8,647 bases of DNA from Anaerolineales bacterium (GCA_947503585.1 CANNEJ010000050.1:1-8647); one strand, 5' to 3'. Shown: positions 1 to 6,483, counted from the first letter of the stretch. Translations and numbers: made by a program. Notes: generated by a model from the letters alone, not told the origin.

Positions 1-2224
1 GGTTGGCGGCGGGCAGGCGCGCTGACAGCCGGTACACGCTGGCGGCGTCCGGCGCTGTAATTCTGAGGTGCGGAGCGTCGCTCACAATCGCGCGCAGTGC
101 TTCGTTGGACGCCGGATTTGTAGGCACTGCTGCCGGTTCGCGCGCAGCCGGTAAATCGGCAGTACCCAACCCGTTGTCGCTTGCATCAAATTCTGCCTCA
201 CGCCTGACTCCAAATACTTCCCGCGGCTCGGTACCGCTGATAAATAATTCAGTGCTGCGCTGGATGCAGCTTGCAGTCGGCTGCGTGCCGGAAACCGCGC
301 AAATTTCGCGCCGCACCACGCCCGCCGGCTGCGCAAAAGTAGCGGCAGCTTTTCCGCGCAGTGCCGTGCGCATAAAGTCATGCCAGATCGGCGCGGCACC
401 GCTGATGCCCGCCACGTTTCGCATTGGCGTGTTGTCGGCGTTGCCAACCCACACCCCCACGGCCAGTTCTGGCGTGTAGCCCACGGTCCAGTTGTCGCGC
501 CAGTTGGTTGTGGTGCCGGTCTTCACTGCCGCCGGGCGGCCGATGTTCAGTACACTTGCTGCGCCAAAAGCCGCACTGCGCGCGTTGTTGTCGGCCAGGA
601 TGTTTGTGATGATGAAAGCAATGCGTGCGTCGATTACGCGCGTGGCATTAGCTGGCTGCCGGCTTGTGAGCAGCGTGCCATCCGCTGCGTTCACGCGCAT
701 GATTATGGATTGTGGCAGGAGCATTCCGCCGGTGGCGAATACGCCGTATGCTGCAGTTAGCTCTGTGAGGCGCACGGCACCACCGCCCAGAGTCAGTGCC
801 AGCCCCGGCGCCTCGAGTGGGGCGAGAGTTGTAATGCCCATGCCGCGTGCCATGCGCTGCAAGCTGGCAACCCCCACTTCTTGCAGCGCAAGCACGGCGG
901 GAATATTGAGGGAGCCGCCCAGTGCAGCGCGCGCCAGCACCGGCCCACGGAACTTGCGGTCATAGTTTTGCGGCGTGTATGCGCGCCCTTCCGCCGTTAC
1001 GAAACTTGTTGGTAAATCGGACAACTGGGTGGCGGCTGTCCACGGGCAGTTGGCCGCAGCTTGCCGGCAGCGCGCGGGATCAAACGCCAGAGCGTATGTG
1101 AGCGGCTTCAGTGTGCTGCCCGGCTGCCGGGGCGCAAGCGCCATGTTGATCGCGCCTGAGATGCCGCGATCAAAGTAATCGACCGACCCAACCAGCGCCA
1201 GCACTTGACCGCTGCGCGGGTCAACTGCAACCAGCGCTGCGTTGCCGGAGTTGTGGTTCCCGGTTTTGGCGTCAGCCAGCTGCGCCAGCCGGCGGCGCAT
1301 TATCTGTTCGGCGCTGTGGGTCAGGTCAAGATCCAGCGTGGTGGTGACGGTGAGTCCACTGGCTAATGCTGCTGCGCCATATTGCTGCTGCAATTGCGCC
1401 AGCACTTGAAACACAAAGTGCGGGGCGCTGATCGGGAAGGGCACTGGCGCGTATTGCAGCGGTTCGCGCAGGGCAGCGGCTGCACCCGCCTTGTCAATGA
1501 AGCCAGCCTTCTGCATCAACCCCAACACCACGCGCTGCCGTGCCTGCGCAGCGGCCGGGTTTGCCAACGGGTTGTGCTGTGCCGGTGCCTGCGGCAGGCC
1601 GGCGAGCAGCGCGCACTCGGCTAAGTCCAAGTCCGCAGCGGCCTTGCCGAAATACGTTTGCGCAGCAGCTTGCAGTCCAAGCGCCAGATTACCGTAGTCG
1701 ATGTTGTTCAGGTACAGCTCGAGGATATGAGCTTTGGGCGTGGTGCGTGTCAGGCGCCAGGCCAGCAGGCTCTCGCGCAGCTTGCGCTCCAGCGTGCGCG
1801 CGCTGCGCGCTGCGGGCGGCAGCAGCAGGTTGCGCACCACTTGCTGTGTGATGGTGCTGCCGCCGCTAATCGTCTGTCCACCGCGCAAGTTGATCCACAG
1901 CGCGCGCAAAATGCCGCGCCACTCCACGCCCGGATTGGAATAAAAAGTGGCATCCTCTGTGGCGATGGTTGCCAGCTGGCAGGCTGCGGGTATTTGCGCT
2001 AGTGTGAGCGGCGTGTGGTGTACGCCCGCGCTGCTGGCAACTTCGTATAGCAAGCGCCCGTCGCGTGCGAGGATTTTTGTGGACGGTGCGGCGGGCGGCG
2101 GCAGCAAGCCAGGCATGGCTGGTGATGTGCGGGCGTACCAAAGCAATGCTGCCGCGCCGGCAGCCAGGCATAGCCCGGGCGTGGCAGCCAGCCAAATCAA
2201 GCGGTTGCGTTTCACCGCGGGCAT
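1..2224 (-). CDS. pbpC: Bifunctional class A penicillin-binding protein, PBP1C type (C-terminus cut by window edge)
   Basis: A peptidoglycan glycosyltransferase/transpeptidase that polymerises lipid II and cross-links stem peptides on the outer face of the cytoplasmic membrane. The frame opens at ATG 2224 and stays open to the left edge (741 codons seen, no stop). Residues 8-31 form one hydrophobic signal-anchor helix after a short basic start. The GT51 domain follows: E90-D91 opens motif 1 (EDATFYSNPG), GGSTITQQ lies at 121-128, and LELYLNNIDYG follows. The transpeptidase has STLK (nucleophile S370, K373), SLN 438-440 and KTG 568-570. From about residue 720 (LRITAPDAASVYRL) the sequence looks like the start of the BiPBP_C domain found at the end of PBP1C proteins, which argues for PbpC over PBP1A. 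Oddity: N97 replaces the usual histidine of GT51 motif 1. No good ribosome-binding site is seen; AAAGG (2241-2245 on the minus strand) is about 16 nt upstream. It is transcribed divergently from xpt. Confidence 0.93.
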   Translation of the reverse strand, partial: MPAVKRNRLIWLAATPGLCLAAGAAALLWYARTSPAMPGLLPPPAAPSTKILARDGRLLYEVASSAGVHHTPLTLAQIPAACQLATIATEDATFYSNPGVEWRGILRALWINLRGGQTISGGSTITQQVVRNLLLPPAARSARTLERKLRESLLAWRLTRTTPKAHILELYLNNIDYGNLALGLQAAAQTYFGKAAADLDLAECALLAGLPQAPAQHNPLANPAAAQARQRVVLGLMQKAGFIDKAGAAAALREPLQYAPVPFPISAPHFVFQVLAQLQQQYGAAALASGLTVTTTLDLDLTHSAEQIMRRRLAQLADAKTGNHNSGNAALVAVDPRSGQVLALVGSVDYFDRGISGAINMALAPRQPGSTLKPLTYALAFDPARCRQAAANCPWTAATQLSDLPTSFVTAEGRAYTPQNYDRKFRGPVLARAALGGSLNIPAVLALQEVGVASLQRMARGMGITTLAPLEAPGLALTLGGGAVRLTELTAAYGVFATGGMLLPQSIIMRVNAADGTLLTSRQPANATRVIDARIAFIITNILADNNARSAAFGAASVLNIGRPAAVKTGTTTNWRDNWTVGYTPELAVGVWVGNADNTPMRNVAGISGAAPIWHDFMRTALRGKAAATFAQPAGVVRREICAVSGTQPTASCIQRSTELFISGTEPREVFGVRREAEFDASDNGLGTADLPAAREPAAVPTNPASNEALRAIVSDAPHLRITAPDAASVYRLSARLPAAN

Positions 2225-2242
2225 GATTTTGTTGGGGCGCCT

Positions 2243-2353
2243 TTATTCACTACGCAGTGTTTGTGGGAGCTCGGCACACAGTCAACAATATCAGCTTTTG
2301 TTGAAATGGATTATTCAAGCAGTGTTTTTGGGCGGGCACGGCGGTTACAATTT
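2243..2353. repeat. Two imperfect direct copies of a ~45-bp segment in the pbpC-xpt intergenic region
   Basis: Copy 1 covers 2243-2291 and copy 2 covers 2311-2353. Both read TTATTCA (2243-2249; 2311-2317), then GCAGTGTTTkTGGGmG (2254-2269; 2319-2334; 14 of 16 identical), then GGCAC (2273-2277; 2335-2339), then ACAAT (2285-2289; 2347-2351). The differences are two 3-nt gaps in copy 2 and a divergent stretch of about 7 nt before ACAAT. The order and near-constant spacing of four blocks make chance unlikely. Copy 1 lies close to the pbpC start and copy 2 ends just before the xpt ribosome-binding site, so an operator pair, duplicated promoter or simple local duplication are all possible. No function is established. 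Confidence 0.7.
2346..2351 (+). promoter_or_regulatory. TACAAT, -10-like box before xpt (weak)
   Basis: TACAAT matches the sigma70 -10 hexamer at 5 of 6 positions, but no convincing TTGACA-like box lies 16-18 nt upstream (the matching position reads TGTTTT). Initiation from it would start the transcript at about 2358, on top of the ribosome-binding site, which makes it doubtful as the xpt promoter. The related ACAAT in repeat copy 1 (2285-2289) would leave a more normal leader. Confidence 0.2.
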
Positions 2354-2356
2354 GGC

Positions 2357-2362
2357 AAGGAG
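2357..2362 (+). promoter_or_regulatory. Ribosome-binding site that fixes the xpt GTG start
   Basis: AAGGAG lies 7 nt upstream of GTG 2370, the strongest Shine-Dalgarno match in the window. It shows that translation starts at this GTG and not at the in-frame ATG far upstream (1947), whose extra residues would overlap pbpC and match nothing in the family. Confidence 0.85.
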
Positions 2363-2369
2363 CAATACG

Positions 2370-2942
2370 GTGAAACAATTATTGGATCGCATCCGGGCTG
2401 AAGGCCGCAATCTTGGCAATGGAATTTTAAAGGTGGACGGTTTTGTAAATCATCAGGTTGACACAAAATTGATGCAGGCCTGCGGCTTGGAACTTGCCAA
2501 GCGGTTTGCAACATGCGGTGCGAGCAAAGTACTTACAGCTGAGATTTCCGGCATTGCTCCCGCGGTGATGACGGCGCTGGAGTTGGGTCTTGAAGTTGTA
2601 TACGCACGCAAGCAGAAGCCGATCACGATGCCGGATCAGGTGCTCCTCACCATTGCTCCGTCACACACGAAGGGGCGCAATGTGGAGCTGATTGTGTCGC
2701 CGGAGTATTTGGGTGCGGGCGAGCGCGTGCTGGTAATTGATGATTTTCTGGCGAGCGGCCAAACCATTCTTGGCCTCGCGCGGTTGGTGAAGGCAGCCGG
2801 TGGCATAGTAGTGGGCGTGGGTGCGCTGGTCGAGAAAACATTTGAAGGCGGCCGCGATGTTCTGGCCGGTTTAGGCGTGCCCATCGAGACGCTGGTGCGC
2901 ATTACCAACATGGATGACGGGCGGATTGAAATTGGCAGCTGA
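2370..2942 (+). CDS. xpt: Xanthine phosphoribosyltransferase
   Basis: A cytosolic type I phosphoribosyltransferase that converts xanthine and PRPP to XMP and pyrophosphate (purine salvage). The product is 190 aa, close to the 194 aa of Bacillus subtilis Xpt, and collinear with it: ILKVDGFVNHQVD near the N-terminus (19-31), a SGIAPAVMTAL segment at 60-70, the PRPP-binding loop VLVIDDFLASGQ at 120-131, and a GALVEKTFEGGRD stretch at 151-163. The GTG start is chosen from the AAGGAG site 7 nt upstream and the family length. guaA begins 51 nt after its stop on the same strand, so the XMP made here can feed directly into GMP synthesis; co-transcription is likely. No guanine riboswitch of the kind seen before firmicute xpt was recognised upstream. 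Adenine phosphoribosyltransferase is the nearest alternative, but the wording fits Xpt better. Confidence 0.94.
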   Translation: MKQLLDRIRAEGRNLGNGILKVDGFVNHQVDTKLMQACGLELAKRFATCGASKVLTAEISGIAPAVMTALELGLEVVYARKQKPITMPDQVLLTIAPSHTKGRNVELIVSPEYLGAGERVLVIDDFLASGQTILGLARLVKAAGGIVVGVGALVEKTFEGGRDVLAGLGVPIETLVRITNMDDGRIEIGS

Positions 2943-2965
2943 GCGGCGGCAGTTTGGGCGCCGTC

Positions 2966-2987
2966 CGGTGGCAGTGAAGCACCACCG
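2966..2987 (+). promoter_or_regulatory. Small hairpin just before the guaA start
   Basis: CGGTGG (2966-2971) and CCACCG (2982-2987) form a perfect 6-bp GC-rich stem around a 10-nt loop, ending 6 nt before ATG 2994. No purine-rich ribosome-binding site lies in the usual place, so this stem occupies the initiation region. It could lower or regulate guaA translation; it is not followed by a T tract and so is not an intrinsic terminator. A 6-bp stem can arise by chance in GC-rich DNA. Confidence 0.4.
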
Positions 2988-2993
2988 CATCTA

Positions 2994-4520
2994 ATGGACA
3001 CGGTTGTCATTTTGGATTTTGGCTCGCAGTACGCGCAGCTAATTGCGCGGCGTGTACGCGAGCACAACACCTATTGCGAATTGTTCGCATGGAATGCGGA
3101 CCCCGGGCGTGTTCTGGCACTGCGTCCTAAAGCGTTTATCCTTTCGGGCGGCCCGGACAGTGTTTATGCAGCTGGTGCCGCAACGCTGCCCGATTATGTG
3201 CTTGCGGCCGGAGTGCCCGTGCTTGGAATTTGCTACGGCATGCAGCTGCTGGCGCGCACGCTGGGCGGGGATGTGCAGCCGGGGCAGCAGCGCGAGTATG
3301 GACGTGCCGCCATCACAGCGGCTGCAAGCACGCTGTTGGTGCCGGGCGCGCACCAAGTTTGGATGAGCCATGGCGATCAGGTGCATACGCTGCCGCCGGG
3401 GTTTGTATGCAGTGCCAGCGGCGAAGGCTGTGCCTTTGCCGCAATGGAAAATACTGCAGCGCGGATCTTTGCCTTGCAGTTTCATCCGGAAGTGGAACAC
3501 ACGCCGAGCGGACCGCAAGTCATCGGAAAATTTCTGGCGCTGGCGGGCGTGCGTGCAGACTGGCTGCCGGAAGCAATCGCAGATGGGCTTGTAGCGCAGA
3601 TCCGCACGCAAGTGGGCAGCCAGCGGGCAATTGCTGCGCTCAGTGGCGGAGTTGATTCTGCAGTGGCTGTGGCGCTGGCCCAGCGCGCGCTGAGCGGTCA
3701 GCTGGATTGTTTTTATGTGGACACCGGCCTGATGCGTTCAAATGAAACGGCCGAGGTAGTGGCTGCATTTCAAGATCTTGGTTCGCATTTTTCGGCAGTT
3801 GATGCGAGCGCAGAGTTTTTGGCTGACCTGCGTGACGTGATTGATCCGGAGGAAAAGCGCCGGCGCATTGGCGCGCGCTTCATCCGCGTTTTCGAACGCG
3901 AGGCGCGGCGGCTGGGAGCCAGCGCAAAGTTTTTGGTGCAGGGCACAATTTATCCGGATGTTGTGGAGAGCAGCGGCAGCGGACGGGAGCAGGCCGCAAA
4001 AATTAAGACGCACCACAACGTCGGCGGCCTGCCGCCAGATTTGGATTTTCAGCTGGTGGAGCCGTTGCGCTACCTTTTCAAAGATGAAGTGCGCAAGGTG
4101 GGCAGTGCCATCGGTTTGCCGGACTCGCTTGTGTGGCGGCAGCCCTTTCCCGGCCCCGGCCTTGCCATCCGCTGCCTTGGCTGCGTTACGCCGGAGCGCC
4201 TTTCCACACTGCGCGCTGCCGATGCCATCATGCGCGCGGAGCTGGCCGGCGCCCGGCTGGAGCGCACAGCAGCAGCGCAAGCCTTTGCGGTGCTTTTGCC
4301 GGTCAAGTCCGTGGGTGTGATGGGCGACAGCCGCACGCATGAGGAGGTGGTGGCCCTGCGCTGCGTGACCACCTCAGACTTTATGACCGCCGACTGGACG
4401 CGCTTGCCTTACGACTTGCTCGCGAGTATCAGCAGCCGCATCGTGAACGAGGTGCCGGGCATCAACCGCGTGGTGTATGACATTACCAGCAAGCCCCCGG
4501 CGACGATTGAGTGGGAGTAA
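2994..4520 (+). CDS. guaA: GMP synthase (glutamine-hydrolysing)
   Basis: Converts XMP, ATP and glutamine to GMP, the last step of GMP synthesis, in the cytosol. The 508-aa product has both halves fused as in typical bacterial GuaA. The N-terminal class I glutamine amidotransferase begins at LDFGSQYAQLIARRVRE (7-23) and carries nucleophile C80 in GICYGMQ, with H164 and E166 of the catalytic triad in FHPE. The ATP-pyrophosphatase half has the P-loop LSGGVDS at 216-222, EPLRYLFKDEVRK at 356-368 and RQPFPGPGLAIR at 382-393. The C-terminal dimerisation domain ends in the family-typical NRVVYDITSKPPATIEWE (491-508). ATG 2994 matches the family start; it lacks a visible Shine-Dalgarno, so translation may depend on coupling to xpt or on a non-SD route. 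It probably shares a transcript with xpt. No key residue is missing. Confidence 0.97.
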   Translation: MDTVVILDFGSQYAQLIARRVREHNTYCELFAWNADPGRVLALRPKAFILSGGPDSVYAAGAATLPDYVLAAGVPVLGICYGMQLLARTLGGDVQPGQQREYGRAAITAAASTLLVPGAHQVWMSHGDQVHTLPPGFVCSASGEGCAFAAMENTAARIFALQFHPEVEHTPSGPQVIGKFLALAGVRADWLPEAIADGLVAQIRTQVGSQRAIAALSGGVDSAVAVALAQRALSGQLDCFYVDTGLMRSNETAEVVAAFQDLGSHFSAVDASAEFLADLRDVIDPEEKRRRIGARFIRVFEREARRLGASAKFLVQGTIYPDVVESSGSGREQAAKIKTHHNVGGLPPDLDFQLVEPLRYLFKDEVRKVGSAIGLPDSLVWRQPFPGPGLAIRCLGCVTPERLSTLRAADAIMRAELAGARLERTAAAQAFAVLLPVKSVGVMGDSRTHEEVVALRCVTTSDFMTADWTRLPYDLLASISSRIVNEVPGINRVVYDITSKPPATIEWE

Positions 4521-4612
4521 CGAGCACCACGGTCCTCGGTTCCACCTAAAATGCGAAGGTCTCCATGGTCGAGGCGCGCGAAAAATAACGACCGACAGCC
4601 TGAGAAGTTGGG

Positions 4613-4655
4613 CCTATTCGCCCGTTGCCCGCAAGCGGGCAGCAGCTTTAATAGG
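4613..4655 (+). other. Nested stem-loop in the guaA 3' region
   Basis: Outer arms CCTATT (4613-4618) and AATAGG (4650-4655) pair perfectly and enclose an inner hairpin, GTTGCCCG (4624-4631) with CGGGCAGC (4636-4643), which has 8 pairs including one G-T and a CAAG loop. A competing 4-bp stem GGGC/GCCC lies at 4610-4623. Only a weak CTTTAAT follows the inner hairpin, so it is a poor intrinsic terminator; it could instead be a 3'-end stabilising structure or part of a small RNA. Its position 93 nt after the guaA stop suits a transcript end. Confidence 0.45.
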
Positions 4656-4732
4656 GAGGGAGTCGCAGAAGTTTCAAGTTTGATACTAAATCAGCTCCCC
4701 TAGCGAAGAAAAATCTAAAAAATCCGATTTTA

Positions 4733-4774
4733 CTGGGCCAAAAGCTGTATTTTTCGCCCAGAAAACAATTTTTT
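4733..4774 (+). terminator. Possible weak terminator of the xpt-guaA transcript
   Basis: CTGGGC (4733-4738) pairs with GCCCAG (4756-4761), and inside it AAAA (4740-4743) can pair with TTTT (4751-4754). A run of six T (4769-4774) begins 7 nt after the stem, further away than in a standard intrinsic terminator. The stem is moderately stable. The same T run also lies in the AT-rich block upstream of the rpoD -35 box, so it may belong to that promoter instead. Confidence 0.3.
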
Positions 4775-4812
4775 AGAAAAAGTTGACTTTCACGTTCTTT
4801 TTACGGTATACA
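4762..4812 (+). promoter_or_regulatory. Sigma70-type promoter of rpoD with AT-rich upstream block
   Basis: TTGACT (4783-4788, 5 of 6 to consensus) and TATACA (4807-4812) are 18 nt apart; reading the -10 as GTATAC gives 17. The 21 nt before the -35 (4762-4782) are almost all A and T, like an UP element. Predicted transcription start is near 4819, giving a leader of about 157 nt. This would let rpoD be transcribed by its own product, independently of guaA. Confidence 0.65.
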
Positions 4813-4813
4813 C

Positions 4814-4923
4814 ATCGGGTCTCATGTCCGATTTTCACAATTGAATCTGATTGAAGCCTGCAACAGGTGCCCTGGCAACTTGCTAGGCAGGTCGCAGCTG
4901 ACGCCGCACGTTTACTTGCGGTG
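4814..4923 (+). promoter_or_regulatory. Structured 5' leader of rpoD (three small stem-loops)
   Basis: Three stems are visible: ATCGGG (4814-4819) with TCCGAT (4827-4832), at the predicted transcript start; CCTGGC (4871-4876) with GCTAGG (4882-4887) around AACTT, with one G-T pair; and CGCCGCA (4902-4908) with TGCGGTG (4917-4923), with one G-T pair. The last 50 nt before the ATG are AT-rich and look unpaired. The pattern does not match a riboswitch I know. Leader-based control is possible but each stem alone is short. Confidence 0.35.
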
Positions 4924-4958
4924 CCGGGCTGCGCTTAGATGATTAATATTTTGAATAT

Positions 4959-4967
4959 GGAGTGAAG
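4959..4967 (+). promoter_or_regulatory. rpoD ribosome-binding site, unusual spacing
   Basis: GGAG (4959-4962) is 13 nt from ATG 4976, longer than usual; the overlapping GAAG (4964-4967) gives a more normal 8 nt but a weaker match. No in-frame start codon fits GGAG better, so ATG 4976 is kept. An A-rich stretch lies between the site and the start. Confidence 0.5.
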
Positions 4968-4975
4968 AACAAAAA

Positions 4976-6343
4976 ATGGCTGTATCTGGAAAGAAGAACT
5001 CAAGTAAACGAACCCCGCGCACAACTGCCAAGGCGAGGCTTCCGGCAGCGCGCCGGCGGGTCGCAACCAATGGAGCCGTGAAGAATGGGCATAAACCCGA
5101 GGTGGTTGAAGAACTCCTGATGGATCTAGAGGAGAGTCCCAAGGTACAAAAGGCGCTGGAGATTGGCCGTGCTAAAGGCTACATCACCAACGATGAGCTC
5201 ATCGCTTTGTTTCCAGAAGTGGAAGATGAAGTCAACGAGCTGGATGAGGCAATGACTGCGTTGGCGGCGGAGAATATTGAAGTTGTTGAGCAGGCCGAGG
5301 ACGGCGAGGAAGGTGCCGACGATGACGAACCGCCCAGCGATGACGAAGAAGATGTGCGCCGTAAGCTGCGCAAGAGCAAAAAGAAACCGGTTGCGGGCGC
5401 GGACCAGGGCATTCTGGGCGTTGATGTTGAGGACACGATTGGGTTGTACCTGAAGGAGGTCGGGCGCGTTCCGCTGTTGACTGCAGAGGAGGAGGTTTGG
5501 CTTGCAAAGCGCATTGAGAAGGCCGTAAAGTCGAGCGAAGAACTTGAGAGTAAAAAGCGCATGGGGCCAAATCGGCGGGCTGAAATTTTGCATGATATAG
5601 CCGATGGACTGGCAGCGCGCGAGCATCTGGTAACTGCGAACTCCCGGCTGGTGATCAGCGTGGCTAAGAAGTACATTGGGCGCGGGGTGCCATTTCTGGA
5701 TCTCATTCAAGAGGGCAACATTGGCGTGCTGCGCGCTGCTAAAAAGTTTGACCATCATCGCGGGCATAAGTTCAGCACCTATGCCACCTGGTGGATCCGG
5801 CAGGCTGTGACGCGCGCGATTGCGGACCAGGGCCGCACCATTCGTGTGCCGGTTCACATGGGAGACCAGATCAACAAACTGCTGCGTGCGTCACACTCGC
5901 TTACCCAAAAACTCGGGCGAGACCCCTCTACGGATGAGCTTGCCAAGGCGCTGGAGGTGGGACCGCGCAAGGTAGAAGATATGCAGCAGATTGCGCGCCG
6001 GCCGTTGTCATTGGAAATGTCGACTGACGATGAAGATGACTCGTCGCTCGGCGACTTTATCACCGACGTCGAAAGCCCGGAGCCCGCGCGGGTTACCTTA
6101 GAAAAGATGCGCCGCGAGCATATTGATGAGGAGCTCGCAAAGATGCCGGCGCGCGAAGTTCAAATATTAAAACTGCGCTATGGGCTGCACGACGGCGAAG
6201 CCTACACGCTGGAAGAGGTGGGCAAGATGATGGGCGTGACGCGCGAACGCGTGCGCCAGATTGAAGCGCAGGCACTGAGCCGCTTGCGCCACCCGCTGCA
6301 AAGGCAAAAGTTGAAAGAGTACTTGAAAGCGGAATCGAGTTAA
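4976..6343 (+). CDS. rpoD: Primary sigma factor RpoD (sigma70/SigA)
   Basis: The main promoter-recognition subunit of RNA polymerase, acting on housekeeping promoters. The product is 455 aa, short compared with E. coli RpoD (613) and closer to SigA types, because the non-conserved insert before region 2 is small. Residues 1-40 are a basic K/R/T/A-rich extension. Region 1.1 follows (about 41-105: GRAKGYITNDELIALFPE), then an acidic linker (108-126) and a basic patch (128-137). Region 1.2 is at about 149-185 (DTIGLYLKEVGRVPLLTAEEE). Regions 2.1-2.4 (about 214-300) include RLVISVAKKYIGRGVPFLDL and FSTYATWWIRQAVTRAI, the -10 reading and melting surface. Region 3 spans about 300-375, and region 4 ends with the -35 reading helix-turn-helix (TLEEVGKMMGVTRERVRQIE, 411-430). 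An intact region 1.1 and full regions 1.2-4 argue for a primary sigma factor over an alternative one. It is monocistronic, with its own promoter upstream and a terminator 28 nt after the stop. Confidence 0.97.
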   Translation: MAVSGKKNSSKRTPRTTAKARLPAARRRVATNGAVKNGHKPEVVEELLMDLEESPKVQKALEIGRAKGYITNDELIALFPEVEDEVNELDEAMTALAAENIEVVEQAEDGEEGADDDEPPSDDEEDVRRKLRKSKKKPVAGADQGILGVDVEDTIGLYLKEVGRVPLLTAEEEVWLAKRIEKAVKSSEELESKKRMGPNRRAEILHDIADGLAAREHLVTANSRLVISVAKKYIGRGVPFLDLIQEGNIGVLRAAKKFDHHRGHKFSTYATWWIRQAVTRAIADQGRTIRVPVHMGDQINKLLRASHSLTQKLGRDPSTDELAKALEVGPRKVEDMQQIARRPLSLEMSTDDEDDSSLGDFITDVESPEPARVTLEKMRREHIDEELAKMPAREVQILKLRYGLHDGEAYTLEEVGKMMGVTRERVRQIEAQALSRLRHPLQRQKLKEYLKAESS

Positions 6344-6370
6344 ACCCGCGCTCCAACTTTCGATCATCAG

Positions 6371-6401
6371 GCCGCCAATGATTTTTATTGGCGGCTTTTT
6401 T
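6371..6401 (+). terminator. Intrinsic terminator of rpoD
   Basis: GCCGCCAAT (6371-6379) and ATTGGCGGC (6387-6395) form a perfect 9-bp stem with a 7-nt loop, followed at once by six T (6396-6401). It begins 28 nt after the rpoD stop. On the opposite strand no T run follows the hairpin, so it should not stop the converging fabF-fabH transcript. Confidence 0.95.
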
Positions 6402-6483
6402 GTTGTTAGGTAGCAGCGCACAGCGGCGACGCAGCTTTCTGTTCAGGCAAAACGTGGGCTGCTCGCTAGCGGCAGGGTGCTGC

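Larger units (their letters stand above)
4521..4975. other. 455-bp region without a gene between guaA and rpoD
   Basis: No convincing protein is encoded here. The left part (to about 4680) is GC-balanced and holds a nested stem-loop in the guaA 3' region. Positions about 4690-4815 are clearly richer in A+T than the flanks and contain a long-looped hairpin and the rpoD promoter. The right part is the rpoD leader with several short stem-loops. No tRNA cloverleaf, rRNA or familiar riboswitch was recognised. Confidence 0.7.

Noticed and set aside
3..965. Plus-strand open frames at the left edge (for example 3-479 and 492-965)
   Set aside because: They are antisense to the transpeptidase domain of pbpC, where SLN and KTG motifs are read on the minus strand.
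1947..2369. In-frame upstream extension of xpt to an ATG at 1947
   Set aside because: It would add 141 residues not present in Xpt and overlap pbpC on the other strand; GTG 2370 has an ideal ribosome-binding site and the right family length.
2225..2369. Purine riboswitch before xpt
   Set aside because: The conserved core and paired loops of the firmicute purine riboswitch could not be found; the region shows the direct repeat instead.
3039..4340. Minus-strand open frames of about 190-200 codons within guaA (3039-3611, 3738-4340)
   Set aside because: They are antisense to an intact GuaA, with no recognisable domain; typical shadows of GC-rich coding DNA.
4624..4643. Simple intrinsic terminator for guaA
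   Set aside because: The stem is good but is followed by AGCTTTAAT and not a run of T, so it is listed as a structure of unknown role.
4477..4683. Small plus-strand open frame across the guaA end
   Set aside because: It overlaps the guaA C-terminus out of frame, lacks a ribosome-binding site and has no recognisable features.
5126..5857. A 243-codon open frame on the minus strand within rpoD
   Set aside because: It lies wholly antisense to the well-recognised sigma factor, has no family-like motifs or ribosome-binding site, and is a codon-bias shadow.
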